Shown: positions 1 to 8,055, counted from the first letter of the stretch. The stretch: 8,693 nucleotides of DNA from an uncultured Pseudomonadota bacterium (GCA_913052275.1 CAJXDX010000068.1:1-8693); one strand, 5' to 3'. The notes: a model not told the origin generated them from the letters alone. Numbers and translations are program-made.

Positions 1-607
1 CTTCACTGCCCTCAAACAGTCTCATTTTTCCTGAATCCTGAAGCTGATTAAAGAGATGAAAAGCAACTGATGCCATGCGTCCTTTGTGATTTTCCTGTGG
101 GCCATAGACGTTGAAGTAACGCAGTCCCAAAATCTGAATTTCTGCTTCAGGCAAAACGCGCCTTACATAATTATCGAAGGCAAATTTGGAAAATCCGTAA
201 ACGTTCAGCGGATATTCCGCTTTGGGTTCCTCAGCAAATCCATTATCACCATTTCCATAAACTGCTGCGCTGGAGGCATAAAGAAAATCGATCTTGTGTT
301 CAAGGCAATGATTCAGCAGAATTTTGGAATATTCATAGTTATTGGACATCATGTACTTGCCATCCTGCTCGGTGGTTGATGAGCATGCACCCTGATGAAA
401 GATTGCGCTTACATTCGGAATTCTGCTTAGGCTGGCCAGAAAGTCATCTTTGTCCATGTAATCAGCAAATGACAATCTGTTCAGGTTGAGATGTTTCTGA
501 GCGTTGCTTAAATTATCAACAACAAGTATGTTTTCTTCTCCCGCATCATTAAGGCCTCTTACAATATTGCTTCCGATGAATCCGGCTCCTCCAGTGACAA
601 CTATCAT
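1..607 (-). CDS. hldD: ADP-L-glycero-D-manno-heptose 6-epimerase HldD (C-terminus beyond window)
   Basis: This cytoplasmic NAD(P)-dependent epimerase makes the last change in ADP-heptose synthesis, inverting C6 to give the L-glycero precursor of the LPS inner core. Reading the minus strand from the ATG at 607 gives 202 uninterrupted codons before the window ends, about two thirds of the usual 310-330 residues. The Rossmann motif GGAGFIG is at residues 6-12. The HldD signature around GACSSTTE is at 72-79, SSAAVYG at 112-118, and the YxxxK pair at Y137/K141. The segment RYFNVYGP at 163-170 is followed by HKGRMASVAFHL at 174-185. K175 lines up with the second catalytic lysine that is typical of HldD and separates it from GalE-type epimerases. 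The last visible residues, LFEGSE, match the family just before its RDFVYV block. The start overlaps the rfaE2 stop by 4 bases, so the two are very likely translationally coupled. The identification is near certain; only the C-terminal substrate domain is unseen. Confidence 0.97.
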   Translation of the reverse strand, partial: MIVVTGGAGFIGSNIVRGLNDAGEENILVVDNLSNAQKHLNLNRLSFADYMDKDDFLASLSRIPNVSAIFHQGACSSTTEQDGKYMMSNNYEYSKILLNHCLEHKIDFLYASSAAVYGNGDNGFAEEPKAEYPLNVYGFSKFAFDNYVRRVLPEAEIQILGLRYFNVYGPQENHKGRMASVAFHLFNQLQDSGKMRLFEGSE

Positions 608-1101
608 GACTGCTCCAAAATTGAGTTAACAATTCCGGAGGTGGATTTACCTTCAACGTATGGCACAATTTTCACGCATCCTCCATTTTCTGTAACAGTA
701 TCATATCCCACAACATCCTCCGGAAGATAATCTCCACCCTTGACCAGCACATCCGGACTGACTGTTTGAATCAATCTGGCGGGTGTTTCTTCATCAAAAA
801 TCACAATGCAGTCGATTGCTTCAAGTGCGCTGAGCAGATACGCGCGGTCAGCCTGAGTCATGATTGGACGGCGGGGGCCTTTCAGTTTCCTGACAGATGA
901 ATCAGAATTCAGGCCGAGCACAAGAATATCGCCGAAACCGGCGGCAGTTTGCAAATACCTCACATGCCCTGAGTGGAGTATGTCAAAACAGCCGTTGGTG
1001 AAAACCAGTTTCCGGGATTCTTTTCTCCAGGACCGGACCCGGCTGCTAATTTCCTCGAGTGAAATAATTTTGTAATCAGTGAATGTTTGTTCTGCGGGCA
1101 T
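604..1101 (-). CDS. rfaE2: D-glycero-beta-D-manno-heptose 1-phosphate adenylyltransferase (stand-alone HldE C-domain)
   Basis: The enzyme transfers AMP from ATP to heptose 1-phosphate, giving ADP-D-glycero-D-manno-heptose, the substrate of HldD encoded just downstream. From the ATG at 1101 it has 165 residues, the usual size of a single-domain RfaE2. FTNGCFDILHSGH carries the cytidylyltransferase-type HxGH nucleotide-binding motif. It is followed by the block around NSDSSVRKLKGP, then DVLVKGGDY, then the C-terminal EGKSTS element that corresponds to the second nucleotide-binding motif. The kinase half found in E. coli HldE is absent, so heptose 7-phosphate kinase must be encoded elsewhere. 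The start is uncertain. The frame stays open to a GTG at 1176 (190 residues), but GGAGG at 1176-1180 touches that GTG, leaving no spacing, and the extra 25 residues do not resemble the family. I chose the ATG at 1101, although its nearest GGAGG is about 20 bases upstream. Confidence 0.94.
   Translation of the reverse strand: MPAEQTFTDYKIISLEEISSRVRSWRKESRKLVFTNGCFDILHSGHVRYLQTAAGFGDILVLGLNSDSSVRKLKGPRRPIMTQADRAYLLSALEAIDCIVIFDEETPARLIQTVSPDVLVKGGDYLPEDVVGYDTVTENGGCVKIVPYVEGKSTSGIVNSILEQS
613..616 (-). promoter_or_regulatory. Shine-Dalgarno of hldD inside rfaE2
   Basis: On the minus strand GGAG lies 5 bases before the ATG at 607 and within the last codons of rfaE2. It is one of the few well-placed Shine-Dalgarno sequences in the window. 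It fixes the hldD start and supports coupled translation across the ATGA overlap at 604-607. Confidence 0.7.
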
Positions 1102-1175
1102 CGGTATTTTATGTCCATTAGCCTCCGGATATCTTATCACATAGACTTGCTGAAAACGAATTAAAAATAATTCCA

Positions 1176-1180
1176 CCTCC
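1176..1180 (-). promoter_or_regulatory. GGAGG overlapping an alternative GTG start of rfaE2
   Basis: On the minus strand a perfect GGAGG ends on the first base of the in-frame GTG at 1176, so it cannot serve that codon with normal spacing. No ATG, GTG or TTG in the rfaE2 frame lies 5-10 bases after it. It may be chance, or it may serve a rare start such as the in-frame ATT at 1161. Confidence 0.3.
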
Positions 1181-1233
1181 CGTGAAGAATTGTGAATTTA
1201 TATGGTGTTTTCAGTAGTGAAGCAGTCTTTGTC

Positions 1234-1262
1234 TTGCAAGAATGAGATAAATCCAATCTAAT
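1234..1262 (+). promoter_or_regulatory. Candidate sigma70-type promoter for ppiD(-recC)
   Basis: TTGCAA at 1234-1239 and TCTAAT at 1257-1262 are 17 bases apart, each one or two bases from the sigma70 consensus. Transcription would begin near 1269, leaving a leader of about 55 bases before the ppiD ATG. The -35 box lies in the perfect 10-base palindrome TCTTGCAAGA (1232-1241). I cannot tell from sequence alone whether the palindrome binds a regulator. Confidence 0.4.
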
Positions 1263-1287
1263 ATTCTGTAGTTTACTGACAATTCAA
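1258..1287 (-). promoter_or_regulatory. Candidate divergent promoter for rfaE2-hldD
   Basis: On the minus strand TTGAAT (1287-1282) and TATTAG (1263-1258) are 18 bases apart. The -10 box overlaps that of the plus-strand candidate almost completely, so the two promoters would compete for polymerase. A second possible -10, TATAAA at 1202-1197, is nearer the gene but has no good -35. Either could drive the LPS pair; the sequence does not decide. Confidence 0.3.
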
Positions 1288-1323
1288 CGCATTCATAAAA
1301 AAACTGAAAAATACAAATCCAGG

Positions 1324-3222
1324 ATGATTCAGGAATTAAGAGAATATTCAAACAGCATTTTTTTCAAAATTTTACTTGGCGTGATTGCCATCACATTTGT
1401 GCTGTCTTTTGGTGTTGGAGGATTTTTTGGAGACCGCAAGGAAGTTATTGCTACGGTTAATGATAACGAAATATTGCTTAATGAATACCGGGAGGCATAC
1501 CAGAACCGCATTCAAGCACTGCGTCAGCAGTTCGGGGAGAGTGCTGATCAAATTGCTGAACAGATTAATCTTCGTCAGCAAGTATTTGATCAGCTCATTG
1601 ACCGTTATCTGCTGTTGTCGGAAGCTGCTGACATGAACCTGATGACTACAGATCTGGAACTTCAGGACTACATACGGAACCAGCCGTTTTTCCAGAAAAA
1701 CGGACAGTTTGATTATGCCACATATGAAACAGTTTTAAGCCAGAATCGGCTCGTACGCCATGAATATGAAAATTCACTGAGGGCAGATATTCTGCTGGCA
1801 AAAAAACAGCAGCTGCTTGGAGCAGGACTGGTGATTAATGATCGTGAAGTGGAACAGGCATACAGGAGAGATTTTGAGAAAATTGAAGTGGATTATGTAT
1901 ATTTTGATCCACAGGTTTTTATTGATCAAACAAATGCGGATGAAAGCGAGCTTCGCCAATATCACCTGGAGAATCCGGATCAGTTCAAAACATTGAATCA
2001 GTTCAGAATGGAGTACTTCACCCTTTCTACAGATGATTTCAAAGATAATGTGAATGTGCGGGAGAGAGAAATAAGACGATACTTCAAAAAGTACGAAGAC
2101 AACTATGTCACTCCTGCAGAAATAAAGGCCAGACACATTCTTTTCAAACTTGCTCCGGATGCTTCTGAAGAACTGCTGCAGGAAAAACGTCAAAAGTTGG
2201 GCACATTGCTGGATCAGATCAAGGGTGGTTCATCATTTGAGGAACTGGCCATTAAACATTCCGAGGATGGGACTGCTGCTGAAGGTGGTGATCTAGGCTG
2301 GTTCAAACCAGGAGAAATGGTGCCTGAATTTGAGAGTGCAGCATTTGCCATGGAAACAGGGCAGGTCAGTGAAATCGTGAGGTCTCCGTTTGGCCTGCAC
2401 CTGATTAAAGTTGAGCAGCGCAAGCAGGAAGTTACAAAATCGCTGGATGAAGTACGCGATGAAATCACTGAAATACTTGCTGAAAGCCGTGCGCAAAAAC
2501 TTCTTGATGAAGAACTTGAGAGGCTGCTGGAACTTGCTGGGGAGTCATTTGCTGAAGAAGCACAGCGATTGAGTAAAGATGTGAAAAAATCCGAGTGGTT
2601 TGACAGAACAGATGTGATCCCAGGTCTTGGCTCTGTGACCGAGCTGATCCCCGAATTGGAGCTGCGAAAACAGGGTGAAATGGGAATCTGGAAGCGCAAC
2701 CCTGTTATGGGGCATGTGATTTACCGTGTGGGAGAAACCAAGGAACCTGTTGTCCGCACCTTTGAAGATGCAGCCTCAGATGTGGAAAATGCAGTGCGTC
2801 TTGAAAAGGCCGAGGCTCTTTCGCTTGAAGCAGCAAAAAAAACACTGACACAGGTTCAGGGAGGCGAAGATTTGGAGAGCCTTGCACAGCAGCAGGGACT
2901 GAGTACTGAAATAATGGAATTTACAGTAAATACAAGATTTCTTCCTTTACTTGGTGACAATTCAGAATTCCGCAAAGTGGGACTGCATTTAAACGAAAAT
3001 GAACGTTTTGGTTTAAGCATAAATGAAAAACGTGCTGACCTGATACGCTTCAGGAAACGCACTTTTGCAGACGGAAACCCGGAAGAGCAAAAAGAAAATG
3101 TCAGGACACAGCTCCTGCAGAATCTGCAGCAGGCCCTGCTCAGTAAGGAACTGAAGCGATTACGCGATTCTGCTGCAATCGAGGTTATCAATCCTGTATT
3201 CCGTCTGCAGGAATCTTCTTGA
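1324..3222 (+). CDS. ppiD: Periplasmic folding chaperone / peptidyl-prolyl isomerase PpiD
   Basis: PpiD is an inner-membrane-anchored foldase that faces the periplasm near the SecYEG exit and helps newly exported proteins fold. The 632 residues compare with 623 in E. coli and have the same order of parts. A short cytoplasmic N-terminus is followed by one membrane segment (about 13-35). A SurA-like chaperone region follows (about 36-200), then a parvulin domain (about 267-366) and a helical C-terminal half that closes like the family. The parvulin residues H271, D315, M332, F336 and H359 are all present, in RHIL, HSED, GGDLGW, MVPEF and GLHLIKV contexts. E. coli PpiD has lost several of these, so this one may be catalytically active. 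The ATG at 1324 keeps the membrane segment whole, but its Shine-Dalgarno is poor because AGG directly touches the start. recC follows after 68 bases on the same strand. PrsA and SurA were considered; the uncleaved N-terminal anchor, the length and the C-terminal half favour PpiD. Confidence 0.92.
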   Translation: MIQELREYSNSIFFKILLGVIAITFVLSFGVGGFFGDRKEVIATVNDNEILLNEYREAYQNRIQALRQQFGESADQIAEQINLRQQVFDQLIDRYLLLSEAADMNLMTTDLELQDYIRNQPFFQKNGQFDYATYETVLSQNRLVRHEYENSLRADILLAKKQQLLGAGLVINDREVEQAYRRDFEKIEVDYVYFDPQVFIDQTNADESELRQYHLENPDQFKTLNQFRMEYFTLSTDDFKDNVNVREREIRRYFKKYEDNYVTPAEIKARHILFKLAPDASEELLQEKRQKLGTLLDQIKGGSSFEELAIKHSEDGTAAEGGDLGWFKPGEMVPEFESAAFAMETGQVSEIVRSPFGLHLIKVEQRKQEVTKSLDEVRDEITEILAESRAQKLLDEELERLLELAGESFAEEAQRLSKDVKKSEWFDRTDVIPGLGSVTELIPELELRKQGEMGIWKRNPVMGHVIYRVGETKEPVVRTFEDAASDVENAVRLEKAEALSLEAAKKTLTQVQGGEDLESLAQQQGLSTEIMEFTVNTRFLPLLGDNSEFRKVGLHLNENERFGLSINEKRADLIRFRKRTFADGNPEEQKENVRTQLLQNLQQALLSKELKRLRDSAAIEVINPVFRLQESS

Positions 3223-3290
3223 TCAAATTCATGCATTTCATCGCATTTTAAGAAAGGCAGCCCATCGGCCTATGATGATGCAGTAATAGA

Positions 3291-6200
3291 ATGCCCTGCC
3301 TCCATTACTCAAACCGTCTTGATCGTCTTATTGTTCCGCTGGCACAGGAACTGGATAAAAGGAATCCGTTTGATACTGCAGAAATCGTGGTTCCGAATTT
3401 CAGTCTGGAAAAGTGGATTTCGCTCAAGCTGGCTCAATATCAGGGAATTGCCGCGAACCTGAGTTTCATAACACTGGAAAAGGCAATTTACCAAAGTCTC
3501 AAAAACAGCCTTCAAAACCGTCATTGTGAGTTGCTGAAGCAGGAAACCATTCAGTGCCTGCTGATGGATATTTTAAGGGAGAAGCTTGTGACTGCAGATC
3601 CAGTCTGGGATCCCGTACGCAGCTACCTGAGTCCGGAAGCAGACATCAATTCTGAAGCCGCTGAACACAGGCTTTTTCAATTGTCCGGGCGTCTTTCATA
3701 CTTGTTCAAGGAATATGAATATTCGCGGAATGAGGAATTGATCGCAGCATGGAATGAAGGCAGGAATGCCATCGATCAGCAGCCGCTAGGTACAGAGAGC
3801 TGGCAGCGAACATTATGGAATGATCTTTTTGGTGCAGAAGGTAAGCTGACTTTCTACAACCGGAATATGAGTGATTTAAATGAAGCAGAGCTGCAGGCGG
3901 AACTCTTCACCCTGTCTCAGCTTTACAGGATTTGCAGAGACAGGCAGAAAAATCATATTTCAGATCAAGTTGATCCGGTATCAGGACCTGAAACAGGACC
4001 CCTTCATATATTTGGTGTTTCATATCTTTCACGTTTTCACCAGAATGCCCTCACAGAATATTTGGCACATTTACGTGACATTCATGTTTACACCCTAAAT
4101 CCATGTATGGAGTTCTGGGAAGATGTCCAGAGTTTGGGTGAAGCCAGATCAGCTGTTCGGAGATCCCTGGAATCAAATCGTCAGCTGTTTGAAAATCAGA
4201 AAAGTTTGTCAGAAACGGAAATATTGCAGGGTGAATTGTTTCAGCATGAAGACGATAATCCTTTTTTACAGGCCTGGGGAAGGCCTGGTCGTGAAAATAT
4301 CAGACTGCTGAATCAATGGAGTGATTGGAATTTTGAGCCATGGTTTGCAGAATCAACACCATTATCAACCAATGAACAGCATCTGGAAAGTCCGCAGCCA
4401 AGCATATTGAACCAGATTCAGCATGATATTTTATGCAGGCAGCCGCGACGCAGCAACTCACTGAATCTTGAGCAGGACGATAGTTTGGTGGTACTGGCCT
4501 GCGCCAATCCCAGGCGTGAAGTTGAAGCAGTGGCAAATATGATATGGGACCTGATTCGTAATGATCCTGATTTGAAGCTAAATGATTGTGCGGTGATCAC
4601 CCATGAAATGGAATTATATCAACATGAAATTGAACAGGTTTTTGAAAGCATTCACGATTTACCTTATCACCTGATTGACGGAATCAGCGGAAGCGCGGGT
4701 CGTCTGGAAGATGCGGCAAATTCCCTTTTAGGATTATGTTTCACTGAATATTCACGTAGGGATTTGTTTAAATTGATCAATAATCCGTGTTTTCTGCGTA
4801 AATTTGAAGAAAATGAGCCTGCGGGAAAAAGGAGGGTCGGTGAAGAACTGCAAATTGATCAATGGCTTAAATGGGCTGATGAGCTTAATGTATTTTTTGG
4901 GATAGATAATGAGTCTCAAAAAGAACACGGTTATCACCATTTGGACAAAAACATATACCACTGGGAACAGGCATTTCGACGCCTGACTCTGGGTGAAATG
5001 ATTGCTGGAGATGAAAAAAATGAAACGATTCCGAATGCCAGTCAAAATCTGATACCAGCTGACCTGCCTGATGAACTCAGTGCTGAAGCAGCCCGTTTTA
5101 TGCTGATAGTACGTTCTTTAATTGCAGACACACGAGATTTACCTGAGTGGAAAATGAAAGGCAAAGAATGGGGACTCTATCTGCACACTTTAATCAAAAC
5201 CTATCTGAAACCCATAAGCGAAGCTGACAAGGAAGTTTTCCAGAATTTGCTTCATAACGCGGTTTCCATAAATGATCTTGACAAAGGGCAGTTGGACGCA
5301 AACAAACTATTTGGATTCAGTACCATTTATGAGTTTTTCAAGCAAAAACAGAAAAAAGCTCTATTACACAGGGGACATTATCTGGCAGAAGGTGTGACCG
5401 TTTCTTCTTTCCAGCCGATGCGTCCTATCCCTTTCAAGGCTGTCTTCCTTTTAGGTATGGGAGAAGGTTTGTTTCCCATACCGTATCACCGTGATACTCT
5501 CGATTTAAGGCACATCCCTGTACGGCTGAATCCAGCAGTGCAGGGACATGCATTTCGCGAACGGCGGTTAGGTGATGTTTCAGTGACAGAACGTGACCGG
5601 TACATGTTTCTGGAAACTTTGGTCTCTACTGGAAAACATCTTGTTATGAGTTACGTCTCCCGCAATGACCGAACAGATGATGAACTCAATCCTTCCTCAA
5701 TAATCCAAACTTTAATTGATGAACTTGAAAACGGTTATCTGAAGGAAAAATTCCGCAAAATCGAACATCCACTAAAATCCTATTCTTTGGAATATTTCCC
5801 GGAACTGACTGAGTCCGAAAGCGTGGAGCCCGGGAACAAAAAAAGTATGCCAAACTATGATCCTGCTGCATTCAGGCAGGCAAGGGCTTTGCGGTTACGT
5901 GAGCTGTTTGATCATAAGTTCCCCGGATTTCAGCGCATTTCACCTGAGTTTATTCCTGATGAACTGAAACATTCTTCAGCTGGGCAATTTTATAATGAGG
6001 CTTCTCAGGAATCCGCTTCAAATAACCGGATTTCATCGGTTTCAATTTCACGGCTGCGAAAATTTCTTGAATCCCCCTTACAGTCCACAGCAAGTCATTT
6101 ATTGGGAATGGCCGAAGATGAGGAAGATATTGGCGAAAAAACAGAGGAGCCTCTGTCATTAGATAGACTGAGTGAATGGTCACTTCTGAGAAAAATCTGG

Positions 6201-7061
6201 GATAACAGTCTGAAATCCGTGGAAACTGAACATGACTGGCCCCGGCTTTATCATCATCAGACACAGCGTATGCTGCTGGAAGGTGAAATGCCCGGCGGTG
6301 TTTTTGGAGAAGCAAACCAGGCAAAACACATCAGGGTACTTAAAAGCTGGCAAACAAAGCTAACTTCAGCATTGGAGACAAATTGGGAAACTCTAACTAA
6401 CAATATATTTCAGTTTCATTTTGGAGGCCTGAGGGAAGAATCGGTAAACAACGGTATCTCAGGTTCATATAGATTTGTTCGTCCGCCCAGTTTGCAAATC
6501 GAGAATTCTGCTGCATCTGAGGCAGAAAAAACAAGTATGGAAATTCATGGAAAGACTGAATGGTGGTATACTGATGATTCCAAAAACTGGAAATGCATAT
6601 ATTTCTGTGAACGTCAAAGCAAAGAAAAAGACTGGCTTCGTCATTTTCTGGATGTTCTGATTTTACGTGAGGCAAATATAATTCCGGACGGAGCAAGCGT
6701 AACCGGATTGTGCATAGCCGCCGAAGGCAGAGGGGGATCAAGAAAAATCAATCTTCCTTCAAAAGAGCAGTCAAAAGAATATCTGGCTACTGTGGCGCAA
6801 GAGATTAATAATGAAAATAATGCTGTATTGATGCCGGTGGAATCTGTACTCGAATTATCAAAGGAAAATTTGAGCGGTTCGGAATATAATGCAAGATTTA
6901 ATGAGTGGATGGACAGGAAGCTCCACCACTCATCCGGAAACATGGGGATCAGTTCTCAATATGGTCCGGTAAAATTTTTAGAGGACGTACCTTTCCCGGA
7001 AAATCCTTACCAGTTGATGAACAGTCGTTTTGGTCTTTTTTTTGACACTGTTTCGACATAA
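3291..7061 (+). CDS. recC: Exodeoxyribonuclease V gamma subunit RecC
   Basis: RecC is the subunit of the cytoplasmic RecBCD helicase-nuclease that holds the two helicase channels together and recognises Chi; it is needed for double-strand break repair. It starts like the family, with SNRLD at residues 7-11. NPC at 270-272 and NPFLQAWG at 323-330 match conserved E. coli blocks. RREVEAV begins at 408, and the signature QPMRPIPFK (708-716) leads into LLGMGEGLFP (720-729). DRYMFLETLVS follows soon after. The inactive nuclease-like C-terminal domain probably begins near 915, at SVSISRLRKFL. There is no Walker A motif, as expected for RecC, and I saw no iron-sulfur cysteine pattern of AddB. At 1256 residues it is about 130 longer than E. 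coli RecC (1122). An in-frame TGA lies upstream of the ATG, which excludes a longer form. No clear ribosome binding site is visible. ppiD is 68 bases upstream on the same strand, so co-transcription is possible. recB and recD do not follow. Confidence 0.93.
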   Translation: MPCLHYSNRLDRLIVPLAQELDKRNPFDTAEIVVPNFSLEKWISLKLAQYQGIAANLSFITLEKAIYQSLKNSLQNRHCELLKQETIQCLLMDILREKLVTADPVWDPVRSYLSPEADINSEAAEHRLFQLSGRLSYLFKEYEYSRNEELIAAWNEGRNAIDQQPLGTESWQRTLWNDLFGAEGKLTFYNRNMSDLNEAELQAELFTLSQLYRICRDRQKNHISDQVDPVSGPETGPLHIFGVSYLSRFHQNALTEYLAHLRDIHVYTLNPCMEFWEDVQSLGEARSAVRRSLESNRQLFENQKSLSETEILQGELFQHEDDNPFLQAWGRPGRENIRLLNQWSDWNFEPWFAESTPLSTNEQHLESPQPSILNQIQHDILCRQPRRSNSLNLEQDDSLVVLACANPRREVEAVANMIWDLIRNDPDLKLNDCAVITHEMELYQHEIEQVFESIHDLPYHLIDGISGSAGRLEDAANSLLGLCFTEYSRRDLFKLINNPCFLRKFEENEPAGKRRVGEELQIDQWLKWADELNVFFGIDNESQKEHGYHHLDKNIYHWEQAFRRLTLGEMIAGDEKNETIPNASQNLIPADLPDELSAEAARFMLIVRSLIADTRDLPEWKMKGKEWGLYLHTLIKTYLKPISEADKEVFQNLLHNAVSINDLDKGQLDANKLFGFSTIYEFFKQKQKKALLHRGHYLAEGVTVSSFQPMRPIPFKAVFLLGMGEGLFPIPYHRDTLDLRHIPVRLNPAVQGHAFRERRLGDVSVTERDRYMFLETLVSTGKHLVMSYVSRNDRTDDELNPSSIIQTLIDELENGYLKEKFRKIEHPLKSYSLEYFPELTESESVEPGNKKSMPNYDPAAFRQARALRLRELFDHKFPGFQRISPEFIPDELKHSSAGQFYNEASQESASNNRISSVSISRLRKFLESPLQSTASHLLGMAEDEEDIGEKTEEPLSLDRLSEWSLLRKIWDNSLKSVETEHDWPRLYHHQTQRMLLEGEMPGGVFGEANQAKHIRVLKSWQTKLTSALETNWETLTNNIFQFHFGGLREESVNNGISGSYRFVRPPSLQIENSAASEAEKTSMEIHGKTEWWYTDDSKNWKCIYFCERQSKEKDWLRHFLDVLILREANIIPDGASVTGLCIAAEGRGGSRKINLPSKEQSKEYLATVAQEINNENNAVLMPVESVLELSKENLSGSEYNARFNEWMDRKLHHSSGNMGISSQYGPVKFLEDVPFPENPYQLMNSRFGLFFDTVST

Positions 7062-7103
7062 CTGATACTTCACGAAAACTCAAAATATACTAATAATATA
7101 TAC

Positions 7104-7126
7104 TTCGGTTTGAAATCTTTACCGAA
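7104..7126. repeat. Short inverted repeat after recC
   Basis: TTCGGT (7104-7109) and ACCGAA (7121-7126) form a perfect 6-base stem with an 11-base loop, 42 bases after the recC stop. The stem is short and no run of T follows on either side, so I do not call it a Rho-independent terminator. The surrounding spacer 7062-7227 is AT-rich, and I see no promoter in it with two good boxes. Confidence 0.3.
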
Positions 7127-7227
7127 AGAAGAGACTTGATAAAGCACTGATATCTTGATTGTTACCATTTATTAGTTCGTGATAAAACGGCTAAACTCGC
7201 AACTGTTGATGGCATAAGAAAAAAACG

Positions 7228-8055
7228 ATGGAAAATCATCTCAGGCAAATGCAGGCATTACTGGAAGAAGGGACTTCATTTGTCTGCGTCACACTGGTTG
7301 ACATCAAAGGAAGTACACCTCGCGCGCAAGGAGGACGAATGCTGGTTACAGCCTCAGGTCTGTATTCCGGAACGGTTGGAGGAGGTCTGGTTGAGGCAAA
7401 AGCACTGGAATTCTCTCAAGAATTTTTGCAGCAGAACGAACTTTCCGGGCAAACAAAATTTGTTCAATGGAATCTGAACCGTGATATAGGCATGAGCTGT
7501 GGCGGCTCGGTCAAGCTCTATTTTGAACGATTCAATACCAACCCATGGAAGATCATGATCTTTGGAGCAGGTCATGTTGCGCAGGCTCTTATTCCTTTGC
7601 TGCTGACGCTGGATTGTCAGCTTACATGTTATGATACACGCAGGGAGTGGCTGGACAAACTGCCTGAATCACCAAAACTTAACAAGCTTTGTGTTGAGAA
7701 TCTTGAGGACAATGTGGAACAAACTTCTGAAAAAGCTTTTGTGCTGATCATGACACATGGACACCGCAGCGATTTTTACGTGGTGCAGAAATTTCTTGAG
7801 CAGAGGAATCAGCCGTTCCTGGGAGTAATAGGCAGCCGTTCCAAAGCCGCAACCCTGAAAAAAGAACTTAAAAAGGAAGGACTTAAACAAAAGCAAATTG
7901 AAAAAATCTTCTGTCCTCTTGGTTTTTCTCTTGGAGGGAACCATCCCCAGGAAATTGCTGTCAGTATTACAGCCCAGTTACTTTATGAGCGTGACAAACT
8001 TTTTGGCAAAACCCACACCCGCAACCCTGTTCCGGAATCGACGTGTACCAGCTGA
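7228..8055 (+). CDS. xdhC: XdhC/CoxI-family molybdenum hydroxylase maturation factor
   Basis: XdhC-family proteins bind molybdenum cofactor, promote its sulfuration and insert it into xanthine dehydrogenase-type enzymes in the cytoplasm. The 275 residues contain both family halves. The N-terminal XdhC/CoxI domain shows GSTPR (28-32), GTVGGGLVE (48-56) and CGG (91-93). The C-terminal Rossmann-like domain shows FGAGHVAQAL (112-121), DTR (136-138), THGHRSD (176-182), GVIGSRSKA (199-207) and CPLGF (229-233), then the PQEIAVSITAQLL helix. C91, in the conserved CGG, is intact. The ATG at 7228 puts GSTPR at the usual depth; only a weak AAGA lies upstream. Its last 13 bases overlap the start of the deaminase gene, so the two are surely one transcription unit. 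No xanthine dehydrogenase or CO dehydrogenase subunit lies in the window, so its client cannot be named; a purine or aldehyde hydroxylase is the likely kind. Confidence 0.9.
   Translation: MENHLRQMQALLEEGTSFVCVTLVDIKGSTPRAQGGRMLVTASGLYSGTVGGGLVEAKALEFSQEFLQQNELSGQTKFVQWNLNRDIGMSCGGSVKLYFERFNTNPWKIMIFGAGHVAQALIPLLLTLDCQLTCYDTRREWLDKLPESPKLNKLCVENLEDNVEQTSEKAFVLIMTHGHRSDFYVVQKFLEQRNQPFLGVIGSRSKAATLKKELKKEGLKQKQIEKIFCPLGFSLGGNHPQEIAVSITAQLLYERDKLFGKTHTRNPVPESTCTS

Noticed and set aside
86..379. Open frame of 97 codons on the plus strand inside hldD
   Set aside because: It is the antisense of a strongly conserved epimerase frame that runs unbroken through the region, and its translation resembles no protein I know.
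1..607. GalE or another generic sugar epimerase
   Set aside because: The GACSSTTE segment and the HKGRMASVAFHL segment with its second lysine are specific to HldD, and the partner gene is rfaE2.
1774..2699. Long minus-strand open frames across ppiD
   Set aside because: They are antisense to a complete PpiD with every domain in order. Their compositions (serine-rich or phenylalanine-rich) are typical of reverse reading.
3240..3290. Possible hairpin between ppiD and recC
   Set aside because: Only 4-base complementary stretches such as ATGC/GCAT were found, which is no better than chance.
6397..6943. Minus-strand open frames opposite the recC C-terminus
   Set aside because: They have no start signal or recognisable motif and lie wholly inside the conserved RecC frame.
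3291..7061. AddB-type nuclease instead of RecC
   Set aside because: The SNRLD start, NPC, REVEAV and PMRxIPF signatures are those of RecC, and I see no Walker A motif or cysteine cluster as expected in AddB.
7104..7126. Rho-independent terminator after recC
   Set aside because: The stem is only 6 bases and no T run follows on either strand.
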